Assembly (NCBI GenBank): GCA_019915135.1
Contig: JAHLMK010000023.1
Span: 372,001-436,000, forward strand
Direction of reading: 5' to 3'
Length of the DNA: 64,000 nucleotides
Source: Strobilurus pachycystidiatus
Taxonomy: Eukaryota; Basidiomycota; Agaricomycetes; Agaricales; Physalacriaceae
The translations under genes and the position numbers were made by a program. The notes under the pieces are model-generated. The model worked only from the letters and a program-made list of their open reading frames with translations. It did no database searches and was not told the origin of the DNA. Of the stretch, positions 33,897 through 45,807 are shown one piece after another (within the stretch, counting starts at the first letter, position 1; each line of letters starts with the position of its first letter).

Positions 33897-35246
33897 TCAC
33901 GGTGCGATCCCACAGTCCTCTATGACTCTCAGGACATAGTCTGCCATGATTCTGTGGGTATTCTTGGAAGGATGTCTATGGCACGAGTAAGAGTATGCTT
34001 TTGGAAGAGTGTACAAACATTTCACCCAGGAATCCAATAGAAATGATGGTCTGGGTCGATACACCAGCCGTTGACGTCGCAGTTGGCCCAGCAGTAGACA
34101 CACTGGTCAACGCTACGAAACCCAAAAGCTTCGTGCCCTGGATTGGAGCTGAGAACGCCGTCCCAGATCTTCCCGAAGTCGACATAGGCAAAAGCGAAGG
34201 ACGTCGATGCTTGGTGCATACCAAGCAAGCCGTTGAATATTGTCTGCTTGAAGGCTTCACCGGGCAGAGAATGTTCGCCTTGGCCGTACAAGTCTAAAAC
34301 CAGGAACGATTGGGCATTCGTAGGAGGACCTGAAAGTATTGCAATCTGTTCAAGTAGAACGTTGGCGGCCTCTTGTAGATGATCGCCATCGTCTAAGTGA
34401 ATGTTGGAATAGTTCGAAGAGACATAGGAGCAGCTGAGATAATCTTACGCTTGGAATCACCGTAATCACTGGCTCAAAAAGTTCAAAACGAGATGTGTCA
34501 GGGTAGAACTCCACGCACTTGATACCGAAGAAGAGACTGTAAAGTGTTGAATTCGGATCGAGCGTATGACCTTGTCCAATGAATCGTCGCACTAGTCAGA
34601 AACATCAGCAACAGAAGAAGACTGATCTCGTGCGCCAATTACTTTGTCCTAGGAAGTCTACTTTACGAGGATTACTTGGCCATATGGACAGATCGATGCA
34701 AGCACCCCATTGCTACAGACCTGGTCAGCGCTAACTCCGCTTGAGTAGGTCAGGGATTCCGACTGCATAACTCATCAGATTAGCTCCGATGTCGCTCGCT
34801 AGACCCTCAATCCAGACTGGACCGTTCGCTGAGCGGCCGCCAGCGAGAACAGAGGGCGGTATCAGGACAGGGGGTTCGAGAGGGGAGCCGTCGTCAAGTC
34901 CGCCGTCAGTGTATGAGTCCTGTCAACAAGGTATAAGAATGGAGATGACGGGGAGAACAGCAGGGTATCCTACCCCGAACGATACAATGGTGCGGATATC
35001 TTTCATGTCGATCCCGACATTCACATCGGCCGGAGAAGATCCCAAAGCCATAGTTCCGCACCGCGGGTCCACTGCCAGACGAACGCCGTTGTTGCGTTCC
35101 TCAAACGACAGATGCGGTCTTAAATGTATAAGACCATTTAGTAGAGTGACAAGGTAGAGGTATAGACGGATCGCGATGCGTTTCGCGAAGGATAGATACA
35201 GTGTGGTGTCGCTAGTGTCGATGTTTTCGGAGAGAGTGTCAGCCAT
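33897..35246 (-). CDS. GDSL esterase, CE16-like acetylesterase
   Basis: SGNH/GDSL hydrolase resembling CE16 enzymes that remove acetyl groups from hemicellulose oligosaccharides. Exons 35246-34974, 34919-34764, 34712-34643, 34591-34519, 34468-34449 (20 nt), 34392-34026 and 33975-33897 join in frame to 345 residues. Block I is IVSFGDSYTDGG with the nucleophile Ser in GDSY. The Gly block is near SANGPVWIEGLA, the Asn block is FFGINDYGDSKHDGD, and the C-terminal Asp/His block is WCIDPDHHFYWIPGHPSKNTHR. The first exon (residues 1-91) is suspicious: the first 60 residues look unlike a family N-terminus and no clear signal peptide is seen, so the true start or an extra intron may lie inside or upstream of it. 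Its 3' end is 88 nt from the convergent Stealth gene. Confidence 0.88.
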
Positions 35247-35548
35247 GTCAATGAAGGTTAATGGAAGAGAGTCGAGGTATAGTTCCCAGGGTCATGATTC
35301 CGCATCGAGGCGATTCAGTGATCGACTAGATGTACTTCCTAGAAGTTCTTACACAAACGCTTGACTCTGGGCTTGGCTTGTGCTTGTAGTAGGTGCCATA
35401 GTAAGAACCATTTCCCTCCAGAAGATTTCCTTGAAGTCATACCCGAAAATAATGCAAGTCTCCGATTCAAGGTCCGCCTACATAATCACGACACAAAAAT
35501 AAGTTAAATATTAAAGTGTTCGTGCCAGTAATCAATCAATTATCGATA
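35247..35548. other. intergenic between SOD and GDSL esterase
   Basis: About 300 nt between two minus-strand genes. It may contain the true first exon of the esterase, but no convincing signal-peptide exon was found. Confidence 0.4.
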
Positions 35549-36471
35549 TCATGAACAGTCGCCGAATTCTGAATCAAGCCCAGCCTTGAGTAAGTCGTAA
35601 GACAACTGCGTAGATTTTGGACTTGAATACTACTCACCAATGACGCCACATGCAAAACGGCTGCCTGAATTTCCAGTGGTCAACGAGTCCGGGGTTCCAC
35701 CTCTGCCGAGGTCATCCGTTCCAGCATGGATTACAATAGAGCGACTTCAGAGTTCGTCAGCACTTTGATAGCTATACAGAGTAGAAAGACCACTTACCCC
35801 ACGATGAAACTCGTACTTTCAACATCCAAGGAGATCACGTCGTCCCATTGAACATACGAAGCACACCCGTTCTCATCAGAGACCATGTTTCCCAGGTCTC
35901 CAACATGCCGAACAGCGTCCGTCGGAGCGCCGTGTGTTTCAGAGTAAGGATTGAAGTGGGCGCCAGCTGATGCACACCCGGCGGTCAGATTACCTGATTC
36001 GCTAATGGCTATGTCAGGAAGGTCTGATTCAAGCATACATTCTGGGAGTCTTACTGGACATGATAACCTTGCAAACTGGACGCGTTCAGACCTATCACAT
36101 TTATGGCGATGGACACTGAAGCTCCGGCGTAATCTTGCTCGAACGTTATCGACCCGGACACTGACGACTCTCCACTCAGTACCACAACCGCCTAGTCCGC
36201 ATTGTGAGTGTGTTGGATCTAGGAGTGGAAGCTGATGCTACCTTCTTCGGAGCATCCCACGATCTACGTGAAGCTGTGAGCTCTGGGAAAGGATTCGCGG
36301 CCACGTTTAGAACGTACCGCTGTTGGATGCCCTTCATGTCGTTGCGAGATATGATGTTCCTGATGGCTGTCAGTCGGCGCTCGCTGGGGTACCGAATTCC
36401 CAAACATACATTGGCGTGGCGCTGACTCCAAGAAGGAGAGCGGCGAAAGTTAAGAGTTGCGTGGCGATCAT
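35549..36471 (-). CDS. secreted Cu/Zn superoxide dismutase
   Basis: Dismutates superoxide to H2O2 and O2. Exons 36471-36410, 36366-36318, 36191-36055, 36001-35798, 35744-35638 and 35568-35549 (20 nt) join in frame to 192 residues. The start gives a signal peptide ([18 protein letters not shown]) followed by a His-rich stretch ([15 protein letters not shown]). All metal ligands are present: Cu by His81, His83, His98 and His157; Zn by His98, His106, His115 and Asp118. The segments are [39 protein letters not shown] and [11 protein letters not shown]. Cys92 and the Cys of RFACGVIEF should form the fold-stabilising disulfide. Most fungal Cu/Zn SODs are cytosolic, so the signal peptide points to an extracellular or wall form. 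Confidence 0.93.
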
Positions 36472-37035
36472 GACAGGAACAAAAACAAAGTGGAAAAAGC
36501 AAAAGGTGAAGAGAGAAGGAGAATGAATTTCATTTCCAAAGCCCCCGCTTTTGTATGAGAGTTCACCGAGACACCCATTCGCATGAAACAACGTTCGAGT
36601 CGCATAGCCATCGTGCAAAGTGCACAGCAATCGGGTAGCTTGAATGAAACTTGGGGCGTATTTAGAGAGGCCGCACACGACCTCCATACCTCCATATCCA
36701 CACGAGGAACACACTTGCCGGACGCCGCTGAACGGTAGTTATAATTGGGTAGTCAATCTCGGTCCCTTTCGGATATCCTTGCTTGAGCGCTATAGCAGGG
36801 CGATACGGCTTAACGGGGTCCGCCAGTCAATGTACTTTGACCATATCGCTACTGACAGTGCAGCATTTCCTGAGGTCAGGTAAGTCCTAGGATGGTGGAC
36901 TTGGACGGGTCTTGCGACCGCTTAGACCGAGGCGGTCTTGCGAGGCAGAAAGCCAACATCACCTATCCGCCACTTGACCGCTATGGATGGACGAAGACCT
37001 CGGAGCGTCAGCGCACTTCAGCGAACGAAATGTAG
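36472..37035. other. intergenic, SOD promoter side
   Basis: About 560 nt between the SOD start and the 3' end of the GGPP synthase gene, both on the minus strand. No gene motif seen. Confidence 0.5.
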
Positions 37036-38311
37036 TCATTGGAACGTCTTGCCATCAACACTGAGATAATCCATAAGTCCTCCAAGACCTTCATTCCCTC
37101 CAAGTCTTTGTATCTCTCCGCGAATGCGACGTTCCAACACATCGAGGACTTGCAGACTATAGTCAAAAGACTTGGTCCGCTCTTTCAGATATGAGATGAC
37201 GTGACGTTTCAGCGTCGGCGTCGTCGGCCTTTTCTGAAGAACGTTCATGACCTGACGGTTGGATGTGTCGGCATGAATGCCATGAACCACCGGAAACGAG
37301 AACTTCCCCTCCGTGAGGTCCTCAGCAAAGCCCTTGTTGCTGCTATACTGCAGGAGGCGTTCTATTTAGACGATTTCGCTCGTCGAGCATAGGCCTGTAC
37401 ACACCTCGGGGCTCTGCAGATTCATCAAGTCATCGCGTATCTGAAAATAGACACCAATGAGATTGACGAGAGGGACATAGTCGCTAGAGAAGTTCAATGT
37501 CAGGTCTGAAACAGGTTAGTCATGCTGGGTCGACCTACACGTCCGCGTTCGTAGTTGCACAGGCCATCATAAGCTTGATACCAATCCGAAGGAGCCCGCC
37601 GGTCTCTAGATCATAAGTGACACAATTCATAGACTGAGTGGACGTACTATTATTGACCATCTGTATGTAGTCTTCTTCGCTGGGGCATTGTAGACTGTCT
37701 CGCCATTGCAGTTCAAGGCCCTGTCCTCGATGTAAAGATAGTAGCTCAGTGGTGACGATGGCATCCAAGTCCGCTCGTCCGTCCGCTCGAAGGGCTTGAA
37801 GTTCTCGATAGGCTAGGAAGTACACGTAATTGGCTGTATTGATCGTTTGTGGCGTCCCATAGATCTTGTGGGCGACTGCATGTGATGAGGTATGCATCGC
37901 TGACAGGGAGATAGAGATGTGCGTACCAGGCTGACCCCTACGTAATTGAGAATCATCCTCAATGTCGTCGATCCTGGAATTGTTCGCATCTGTTATAGCA
38001 CGTTCGTGAACGATAAAGCTTACAGTAGACTGGCATTGTGTAGCATGCTCACTATCCGCGCGATGAGGGTTGTCGTCTCTTTTGGGACATGGAGCCAGAG
38101 ATTGAATGCCTCAATTAGTCTACTACGCATATCCTTGCCTGGGTTGGAGGAGACGTATGAGAAGGGTTCCAGCAAAGCCTTACAGGTCGAGATCAGCGTG
38201 AGGATATCGTAACGCGTGAGAATGTGAGGCAACCGTTTCATTTGTGTGAGACCATTCTGATTCTTCAGCAAGCTTGTCCAGTAGGCCTTCATACATCGAT
38301 AGCTGTGACAT
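37036..38311 (-). CDS. geranylgeranyl diphosphate synthase
   Basis: Makes C20 geranylgeranyl diphosphate from farnesyl and isopentenyl diphosphate, feeding protein prenylation, carotenoids and diterpenes. Exons 38311-38234, 38178-38024, 37973-37927, 37875-37648, 37605-37539, 37483-37405 and 37347-37036 join in frame to 321 residues, the usual size. Motifs: [16 protein letters not shown], first Asp-rich motif [16 protein letters not shown] (residues 80-84), the KTG motif, and second Asp-rich motif [12 protein letters not shown] (residues 209-213). The end is [12 protein letters not shown] and following. The first donor (ACG|GTTGCC) is weak but required by frame. No other terpene gene flanks it, which favours a housekeeping role. 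Confidence 0.94.
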
Positions 38312-38749
38312 GGTGATGGTTCGGATCAAGAGGCACCGCAGTGTGTTGCGATGATCAAATGGCTCATGGCAAGCTCGAGGCTGTGATGCGAGGAAGGCGG
38401 TACATGGGAGAGTGGAAGGGTGTGCGTTCCGTGCCTATGATCAACGAGAGGATTAACACATCTCCCAGGGAGCTTCAGCTTGACGATGCGAATCTGATGC
38501 GAATTCAAGTCTCAACGTTTGCCGGCGGAAACCGATTACGTCATCTGCCGTTGAATGCAGGGCACGTTGCCTTTCAATACCGGCCTCCATGTTCACCAGA
38601 TGTTCACTCATGCGTCCTCACTCGAAAGAGCTTGATCACTATCGCTTCTTGCGCGCTTACTGAGCTGAGCTTAATTGGCAAGCACGCTGCTTACACGTTG
38701 CCTGCAGTCCACCATACCATTGAAATACCTCGCCGTCCTCGCTTTTGAC
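38312..38749. other. divergent promoter region
   Basis: Between the GGPP synthase start (minus) and the next plus-strand gene. No motif recognised. Confidence 0.5.
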
Positions 38750-39515
38750 ATGGGCCTCCTCACTCGGCTCAAGCGCTTCATCGTTTCATTTATGCATCCG
38801 CGCGCACCATCCTCCTCTACGGAAAACCGGAATGCTGTCAATCAGCCCGTCTTCTTCAAGGTTCTCAAGCTCGACAATGCGGACAATCTACTAGTATCTC
38901 TACGGCTATACTCGCCACTGGACCTCGGCCATTGGATTGTCAGGAGGGCCACGTACTACAAGTATAAATCCGGTAGCCGGCACGAATATATCGTTGCTTG
39001 GCTGGAGTTTCCGGATGGCAATGGCACTGCTGGGGAATGCGCTGTGGTCAAGCTAGAGCGTTTCAGTGAGTCGGAGGCGAAGGCGAACCAAGCGAAGGCT
39101 GCTGAGGCTGAGGAAAAGAAGAAGAATGACGGCTCTCTGACAGTCGTGGTTGGTGGTAAGCTGTTGCACATTCTCAAACTTGCGTCACTCAATGCTGATT
39201 GTCCGCGTAGGACAGACAAACCCGCCGATGTCTGATGCAGGGGCTTCCTCAACTTCCCTCCAGCTCATGCCTGCTTCCACACCCCCATCTTCGCCGCCCA
39301 GCCGCTCTGGTTCCCCCGTTCCCGCCGAAAGGCCCGCTCTCAAGCCCACAGTCGCAGGCTCTTTCTCGAGTGTCAGCCACTCAATCGCCCGGTCTTCTGA
39401 CAGCCTCGGCCGAAAGGCCGCCGACACAGTGTCCTACTGTCTTGGAAAGACGATGAACGACAGCGCGCCATATTGTACTAAATCTAGGACCTGGCGTGGG
39501 CGGACGGCGGATTGA
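38750..39515 (+). pseudogene. N-terminal piece of a lineage-specific protein family
   Basis: Two exons (38750-39155 and 39211-39515) give a 236-residue frame. The first exon looks well preserved: a basic N-terminus, then FFKVLKLDNADNLLVSLRL, GHWIVRRATYYKYKSGSRHE and YIVAWLEFPDG, ending in an Ala/Glu/Lys-rich helix. The second is Ser/Pro-rich and reaches ADTVSYC before becoming unlike anything. In multicopy basidiomycete proteins I associate with this style, a C-terminal part with a CYWF motif should follow. Such a part lies 1.4 kb downstream (40908-41524). I therefore read this as the front half of a gene that has been split or has decayed. That family link is from memory and is not tested. 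Confidence 0.45.
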
Positions 39516-40907
39516 TTACGTAAGCATGAGATTACTGCCACGAGGGCGCCCGTACGATCTGTTCCATCTGTCGAGTACAGTTTTGTCAACACAACCCGAC
39601 GTGTTTCCAAAGCAAGTTGCGTCACCTCTTCAGATGGGTACCCGGATTCATCCAACAACACTTTGGGTACCCAGCATGTAATTTGACGCGTGTTCTTCTT
39701 CTGATCATTCCCGGATCTACAAGCCAAGCAGTCCCGCATGGTCACGATTGAGCTACCCGAAACGTTTTTAAAAGACTACGCGACCATTCATTTGTACAGT
39801 GCCCGTGCTATCGTGATAACATGTCCCCGACTTAGGAAGCAGTACAACGCGTAGCGCCCTTACTGGGTGTCGCGAGGTGTTGCGTAAGAAGACCATCGCT
39901 CTCAATGAGAATTTCGGAAGGCGTCGTGTTGATTCATGGGTACGTGGCCTATTTCTGGTGTATGCCCCCATCCGGAGTAATTAACATCGATGCTAGCTAG
40001 TTGTTCTACCCACTCGGAACTTATACCGGGGCACTTGATGGGTACGTTTACTCTTCCTCTAGTTCATTCATTGTCCCTCCAACCTCTATTACGAAACATA
40101 GCTCTTGACTTGCCCAAGTTCATCCACCGCTACTTGTACATCTGTAACCCGTTGTGTTCAGTCAAGTTGTGGTCAAGCCGGGTTACCTACCTCAGTTTAC
40201 CTGCACGTTGTTCCTCGCCAACATTTAGGCTCTTTGTGGTCGCAATCAATGACCCCTTGTACCACCAGCTGTGCACGTTCTTTCCGGGTCCCGAGATTTC
40301 TTGAGTAACAAGTACATGTTCCTGTTACTTATGGGGAGATGCACTCACACATGCATGCGAGTCCAGCCTAGCCTTGTCTCTATTGCTAGGTAAAGTATTG
40401 ATAAGTAAGACGAATGCACCTCTTCATATAGGCACAAATGTGCTGTGTACATAAATTATCCATCTGAGAATGGTTATAGCAAGTATACCATACACATATG
40501 TTGCAGGAACTAGGAAAGGCAATGGCGGACGAGAGGACTTTCCAAAACTATATAGAAAGGGCAAAATGATTCCTACGGGGCCTGTGGACTCAGAGGTCGC
40601 GACGTGTCTCTAGAGGCCTACTGAAAGAGTCTGGAAGAGGCCGTAGTACGGGTCGGAATCCTCAGGCGTTCGGGGCGTGTTTCTGGAACGCTACGGGCAC
40701 AATTTGAAAAAGGCAACTCGTTGGGTCGAAGGACATGATTCGGGTACGGTTCAAGATAACGATTGTGTACCATTGTATAATTGGTACCCGACTACTATGG
40801 GCAGCAGTACGCGAACGGTTGGGTAAAGTGGTCCCGACCTATTCAAAAGACCGGACGGGGCCATCCGCCATCCGCCATCCGCCCATCCGCCTCGTTCTAA
40901 TATTAGT
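39516..40907. other. non-coding gap inside a probable split gene
   Basis: About 1.4 kb with no gene motif. Contains a 7-nt inverted pair (AGTAACA and TGTTACT) near 40304-40329 and short CCATCCG repeats near 40861-40890. A 103-codon minus-strand frame crosses the left junction (39434-39745). No terminal repeats of a complete transposon were found. Confidence 0.45.
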
Positions 40908-41524
40908 ATGTATTCCAGCGCGCCGTCGCAGCCCCTCACGCATTACGACTTTCCAAAAGAGAATCAGTTCCTTTTGGAACAACTTCTCACGATGGCAGCT
41001 GTCTTGAGCCAGGAATCGACCTCGTACAACCTCGCGACCACTCAATGTTATTGGTTCGCGAGCATGCTCTGGGACATCATTTCCAAAGAGACGGGGGTCT
41101 CCGAGTCACCTGAGAAGGCTGTCAAAAAGCAGCAGAAATTCTGGGGCATCTCGCCCGCAGTATTTGCTAAGCTTCCGGAAAAGCATAGACTGCCGGCCCT
41201 CCAGGAGGCATATCGAAAGCAGTGGCGTCAAAACCAAGAGCAGTTTTCTGAGGCAAAGGAGGTCTGACATTATTGAGTTGTCTCTATCTGTCTCTCAATC
41301 ATCTTATACAGCGTCGGATGAATGTCCTGCATGGATTTGAGACGGCTGCAGCCAGAATAGCCGCCGCTGAAGCCAGAGAAGCCAACACTGCCAAGGCACT
41401 CGTTGATGCGCAAACCGCCGCCGCCAAGGCAATCACCGACGCGCAAGCCAGAGAAGCTGCTGATGCTGCGAGGATTGCAGACATGACTTCTGAGTTGGAG
41501 CGTCTACGCAATGGCAGGAGTTAG
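40908..41524 (+). pseudogene. C-terminal piece of the same family, coiled coil end
   Basis: Two exons (40908-41261 and 41312-41524) form an in-frame 188-residue protein with its own ATG. It starts with LTHYDFPKENQFLLEQLLTM and has AVLSQESTSYNLATTQCYWF, then ASMLWDII. After the intron comes a long Ala/Glu/Arg heptad pattern (ARIAAAEAREANTAKAL and so on) that should form a coiled coil. The CYWF block followed by a coiled-coil tail fits the back half of the protein begun at 38750. It could also be an expressed short gene, since the frame is intact. Confidence 0.45.
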
Positions 41525-42365
41525 GCACGATTTTCTCATGATCACTACCGTCTCTTCTTTTTACGATTTCCGTTGTACTCATCTAGTGCGTGTTTGGCAA
41601 ACTTATTAGAGCTTATGCAGATGAACGAAAGATTCAAGTTCACGTCTGTAGTCTACGCTGCCTGGCGATCCTTTGGATCACGATCACCCAGTCGCGCTTT
41701 ATTCACGGCCACTTACAATCGAGTCCGCGTATCATCTGCAGGTGATGTTGAACCCGTTTTGATCTTCCATCGTGATGCGCTTCGAGAAAACTATTCCCCC
41801 CACTCATCCAGAATCCACTGCTGGCTGTCCCAGCCGCACTGTCCCCTCGAATGACGGCTGGAAGGACGCTGTAATGGAACAACCTGTGAACTCGCCTTCA
41901 CAACGTCTAGAGCTTGTTAGCGGCAGTCCTTGCCGCATGTAGGACGCCTTGATACACGCTATGTCACTCAAGCTATGAGTCAACCCTCAATCGTCTACAA
42001 AAAGTTTCTCGACCGTCTTATCAGGTCGCCCCATAGTTCTTGCTTAATCTTGCAATCGGTACAGAAACGTTTCGCATGTCGATGAAGAGAAGATCGACTC
42101 CACCAGATACCATATCAAAAGCTTCAGTGCTCAGAGGGATCAGAAGCGGTGAGATGGAACGTAGGGGATCCACGGTATGCTTGTCTTAGGCTACTTTTAT
42201 GTTCCCAGCACTTGGGCGATCCACGATACCAATCAGCGGGGCCAAAGTTGAGACAAACAGTATCAAGACAGTGAGTCTCTTCCATACCTCCATGCGAACA
42301 ATAGCCTGTGAACAAATAATTATAGTATGTACAGATGGTATATCCGTGAAACGCTCAAATACGCT
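41525..42365. other. convergent intergenic space
   Basis: About 840 nt with no recognisable gene between the coiled-coil frame and the endoglucanase 3' end. Confidence 0.5.
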
Positions 42366-43470
42366 TTAGAACTTGGGCGCAAAGCAGGACGACACAATAC
42401 CAACATCCGTGTCACCGTTCGGCATCTCTGACAACTCGTAGCTCGGCCACCAGTTCCCTGCTGCCCAGCTTGTCCAACCCAAAAAGACGTCGCCGTTGTT
42501 ATTGAGGATGTCCAAGATGGGGCAGATGATGTTGATGCAGTCATTCCCGTTACCACCACCCAACTCTCCGACGAAGGCTTGCCGCCCTATGCCCCGGAGA
42601 TAGGTGGCGAGACTATTGAACTGACTCGAAGTGTTGTCAGTGCAGGTCGTTTTGGTGCCTCCGGCACCGTCAAAGTACTGGTGAACCTCGAAGATGAGGT
42701 TGGTGGTGCTGCCGTCTGGGTTGGTAACGCCCTTCAAGGCAGGTCCCGAGTCGTATTGGAAGCTCGCGGCATTGGCGTAGTTGGTGCCCGAGAGAAAGAT
42801 GAGGTGGTTGTTGTTGCCCACAGCTCCCCGGATAGCCTTGACGACGGTCTGCAGCGTGCTGGCCCAGACGCCAATATCCAGGTCATGGGGCTCGTTCATA
42901 GTCCCGAAGATAATCTGGGTGTTGCCTGCGTAGCGGGCGGCGAGCTGCCGCCAGGTTTCCGCCAGTAAATCCGCCCCGGCTCCGCCCTGTCCTACAATCC
43001 CGCCCCACCATCTGGCGTAATTGTGGATGTCGATGCTGTGAATTGATTAGGGCGAAGTTTAGGAAAGGCGAGTGAGATTCCTTCTTACATGCAATGTGCC
43101 CCGGTGTTCAAACAGGATTGCAGAATGCCGTCGTAGGTCTTCATGAAGGTCTCGTCGAGCTTGTTGGTTACGAGATCGTTGTTCACCAGCGACTGCCATG
43201 GCACGGGGATACGGAAGACGTTAAAGCCATCCTTGCTCGCGAAGTGGTTCATTTGGGTCGCAGCCACCGACGTTGGACAGCCATACTGGAGGTCAAAGTC
43301 GGTGGGTGCAAAGTTTCCCTGCTCCGATGTCAGTACACGGGGAACGCGATGGGCAGAAAGCTTACATTCGTATCCATTCCTATGTCGCACCCTGCAATAT
43401 TGACACCAGCAAGCCATACCGCGCTGGCTCGCGCTGCTAGACTGGCGACGATAAGGGCGAGAGAATACAT
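42366..43470 (-). CDS. GH5 endo-beta-1,4-glucanase, secreted
   Basis: Cleaves internal beta-1,4-glucosidic bonds of cellulose with retention. Exons 43470-43366, 43318-43089 and 43035-42366 join in frame to 334 residues. A signal peptide is clear (MYSLALIVASLAARASA). The mature start GVNIAGCDIGMDTNGNF and the segments FRIPVPWQSLV and IDIHNYARWW match the GH5 subfamily 5 endoglucanases. Catalytic residues are Glu160 (acid/base) in GTMNEPHDL and Glu269 (nucleophile) in FVGELGGGN. No CBM1 or linker is present, so it is a catalytic-domain-only form. A TATA-like element lies about 35-40 nt upstream of the start. Confidence 0.96.
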
Positions 43471-43503
43471 TTTGTGCGTTGACGAAGCTCACGACCAAGG
43501 TGA

Positions 43504-43511
43504 CTTATATA
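43504..43511 (-). promoter_or_regulatory. TATA-like box of the endoglucanase
   Basis: Reads GTATATAAG on the minus strand about 35-41 nt upstream of the start codon. That is close, which implies a short 5' UTR. Position and sequence only. Confidence 0.45.
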
Positions 43512-44348
43512 CTCATCGTGTAGTCGGTTAAACCATGACCGGACCAATGATATTGACCATAATGATATGGGCCATCGCGTGCACCGGATTGACGAAACGC
43601 GCTAATCACGAAACGTGACCACGCGTGCAGCATGAGCACGTTGCTAGCTATAAACTAAGAAGGCTTGTCATGCTAGGCTGCAGTCGCATGATTTTCATTC
43701 ACAAGTCGCGAATCGCAACCAGACAGGGTTCTTTCCATCATCATGCGGTCTATCAAAACTATCGTCTGAGTCGACAGACTAAGTAGGCAGGAGGTTCTCA
43801 TCGGCATGAGTATGAACACAAACACCAAGACTTGCCGCATCAATCTGTGCTATCGTAGGCTATCGTGTCCTAATTTGTGTGATTTGTCCTGGGCATATAC
43901 CTCCTGTTTCAACTCATTATCTGACAACGTAGTGTCTGAAAGACTCCATCTGAACAGTCTGATTGTCTCTCGAGCTGGGTCTGGACTCTGGACTCCGAAG
44001 CATGTAATGTGGTGTCGCGTTGGCAGTTGATAGCTTGGAATGGCATCTGGCCCGACACCAATGTCACCGTTGCTTTGTACGACGGACGAAAGCAGAGTTG
44101 GCCACAGACACTGAGACAGACTAAGAAGTCTCAGACAGTAACGTAAACCAACAGGCAGGGTTGGGCATTGTTGGGTTATGTAATGGAGCACGACGAAAAC
44201 AGCCCTGAGCTGAGAGACGATGCCGAGGTGGTGCCGGTCACCTAAACATGCTCTTGCAGCCAACATTCACCTGCCCATATATCAGAACCTGTGAGTGTCA
44301 ACCGTTTGCCTCTACGAGCCTTGAATTAGTGCTGAGATCAATAGGACC
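43512..44348. other. divergent promoter region
   Basis: About 840 nt between the endoglucanase (minus) and Atg15 (plus). No gene motif seen. Confidence 0.5.
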
Positions 44349-45807
44349 ATGATATCAATTCTCCCCACTGCTTTACAGGCCTTGCTAGCTTCACTCCTCT
44401 GGACGGACCCACCGCCACCCAGTCTGACATTTCGCCTACGCCACACCCACGCGATAGCCAACAGGTCGCGCGCTATATTTACGGATGTACCGCTCGCCTT
44501 GGCTGCAGGCAGCGACGTCTACTCTGTCCAAACCCGGCCGACCGTCATTCACAGGCCATCCTCTTGGAATAGATTCATGTCCTCCCGGTTCTCTCATGCC
44601 ACAGACGCCCACCTCTGGATCGCGGACACTACGGAGGGTCCGAATGTGGAGAAGAGGGAGACACTCCTTGAGCTAGCGAAGATGACGCACAATACCTACT
44701 TCGAGCCGAGCAGCAAGGAGTGGTATGATCTGGGGCCTGACTGGAATACTGTATGCGACGTCCCTTGTCAGTGTCAAGTCCTCGTGCTTATCTATTGACA
44801 GACTTTTTCCTATGGATGGGAGCCTGACGCCGATGGATTTCGAGGACACGTCTTTGTATCTGAAGATGAATCTACGGTCGTGATCTCTATCAAGGGGACG
44901 TCGGTGCCTTGGCTTGGAGGCGGCCCGACTATGGCGAAGGACAAGCTGAATGATAACCTTTTGTTTTCGTGCTGCTGTGCCCGCGTTGGACCAACGTGGT
45001 CGCCTGTCTGCGGCTGCTATAATGGTCATTCGACTTGCCGACAGGACTGTGTGGAGACAGCGCTAGAGGAAGAGAGTCTATTCTATCCCGTTGGAATGGT
45101 ACGCTTCATTTGAAGTGCTGATCGTGCACACTACACTGAAATTGATTTTCTCAGAATCTATACAACAATATATCCTACATGTATCCGAACGCGAATATTT
45201 GGATGGCCGGACACTCGCTGGGAGGCTCGCTGGCCTCACTCATTGGACAGACATTTGGCCTGCCGGTGGTCGCGTTCGAGGCACCAGGCGATCGAATGGC
45301 TGCGCGCCGACTTCATCTTCCTGCTCCTGTACGTACATGAGCATCTTCGCTGCCAACGTCCCGACTGACCGGACACGATCAGCCATCAACGTTGCATGTT
45401 ACGCATGTCTTCAACACTGGTGATGTGCGTCTTCTATCCCTGCCTTGCTTCTAGCAGCGTGCGCTGAATTTGGCCATATTTCGTTAGCCCATCCCGATGG
45501 GTACATGCACTGGTATAGGCTCGACATGCGCTAGTGCTGGGTATGCGTTGGAGAGTCGATGCCATGTTGGCAGGATCGTGAAGTATGATACGGTCAAGAA
45601 GCTTGGCTGGAGAGTGAATGTGGCCAACCACCCCATCAGCGTTGTCATTGATCTGCTCAGTCGGGAGGAGGATTGGGAAGAGGCTCGAGAAGTGCCGGAA
45701 CCGGTCGAGGAAGATGACGATTGTGTGGTAAGTGTCGTTGTGGACACCGTACGAGTTGTGTTGCTGACAGGTTGACGTAGGATTGCTTTCAGTGGGAGTA
45801 TGTTTGA
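44349..45807 (+). CDS. ATG15: autophagic lipase Atg15
   Basis: Vacuolar phospholipase that breaks down autophagic and multivesicular bodies. Exons 44349-44750, 44802-45098, 45155-45328, 45383-45424, 45488-45727 and 45781-45807 (27 nt) join in frame to 393 residues. The N-terminal hydrophobic stretch ([15 protein letters not shown]) fits the signal anchor of Atg15. The block [17 protein letters not shown] precedes a Cys-rich part ([25 protein letters not shown]) typical of this lipase, then [14 protein letters not shown] with nucleophile Ser254, and [16 protein letters not shown]. After PIPMGTCTG comes a segment with [20 protein letters not shown], as in fungal Atg15. The end DCFQWEYV is compact, with no Ser-rich tail. 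Confidence 0.93.

Noticed and set aside
37036..38311. GGPP synthase as part of a diterpene cluster
   Set aside because: No terpene cyclase, P450 or transporter gene lies within the window around it.
39434..39745. 103-codon minus-strand frame considered as a transposon remnant
   Set aside because: No integrase, reverse transcriptase or transposase motif, and no paired terminal repeats or target-site duplication could be found around it.
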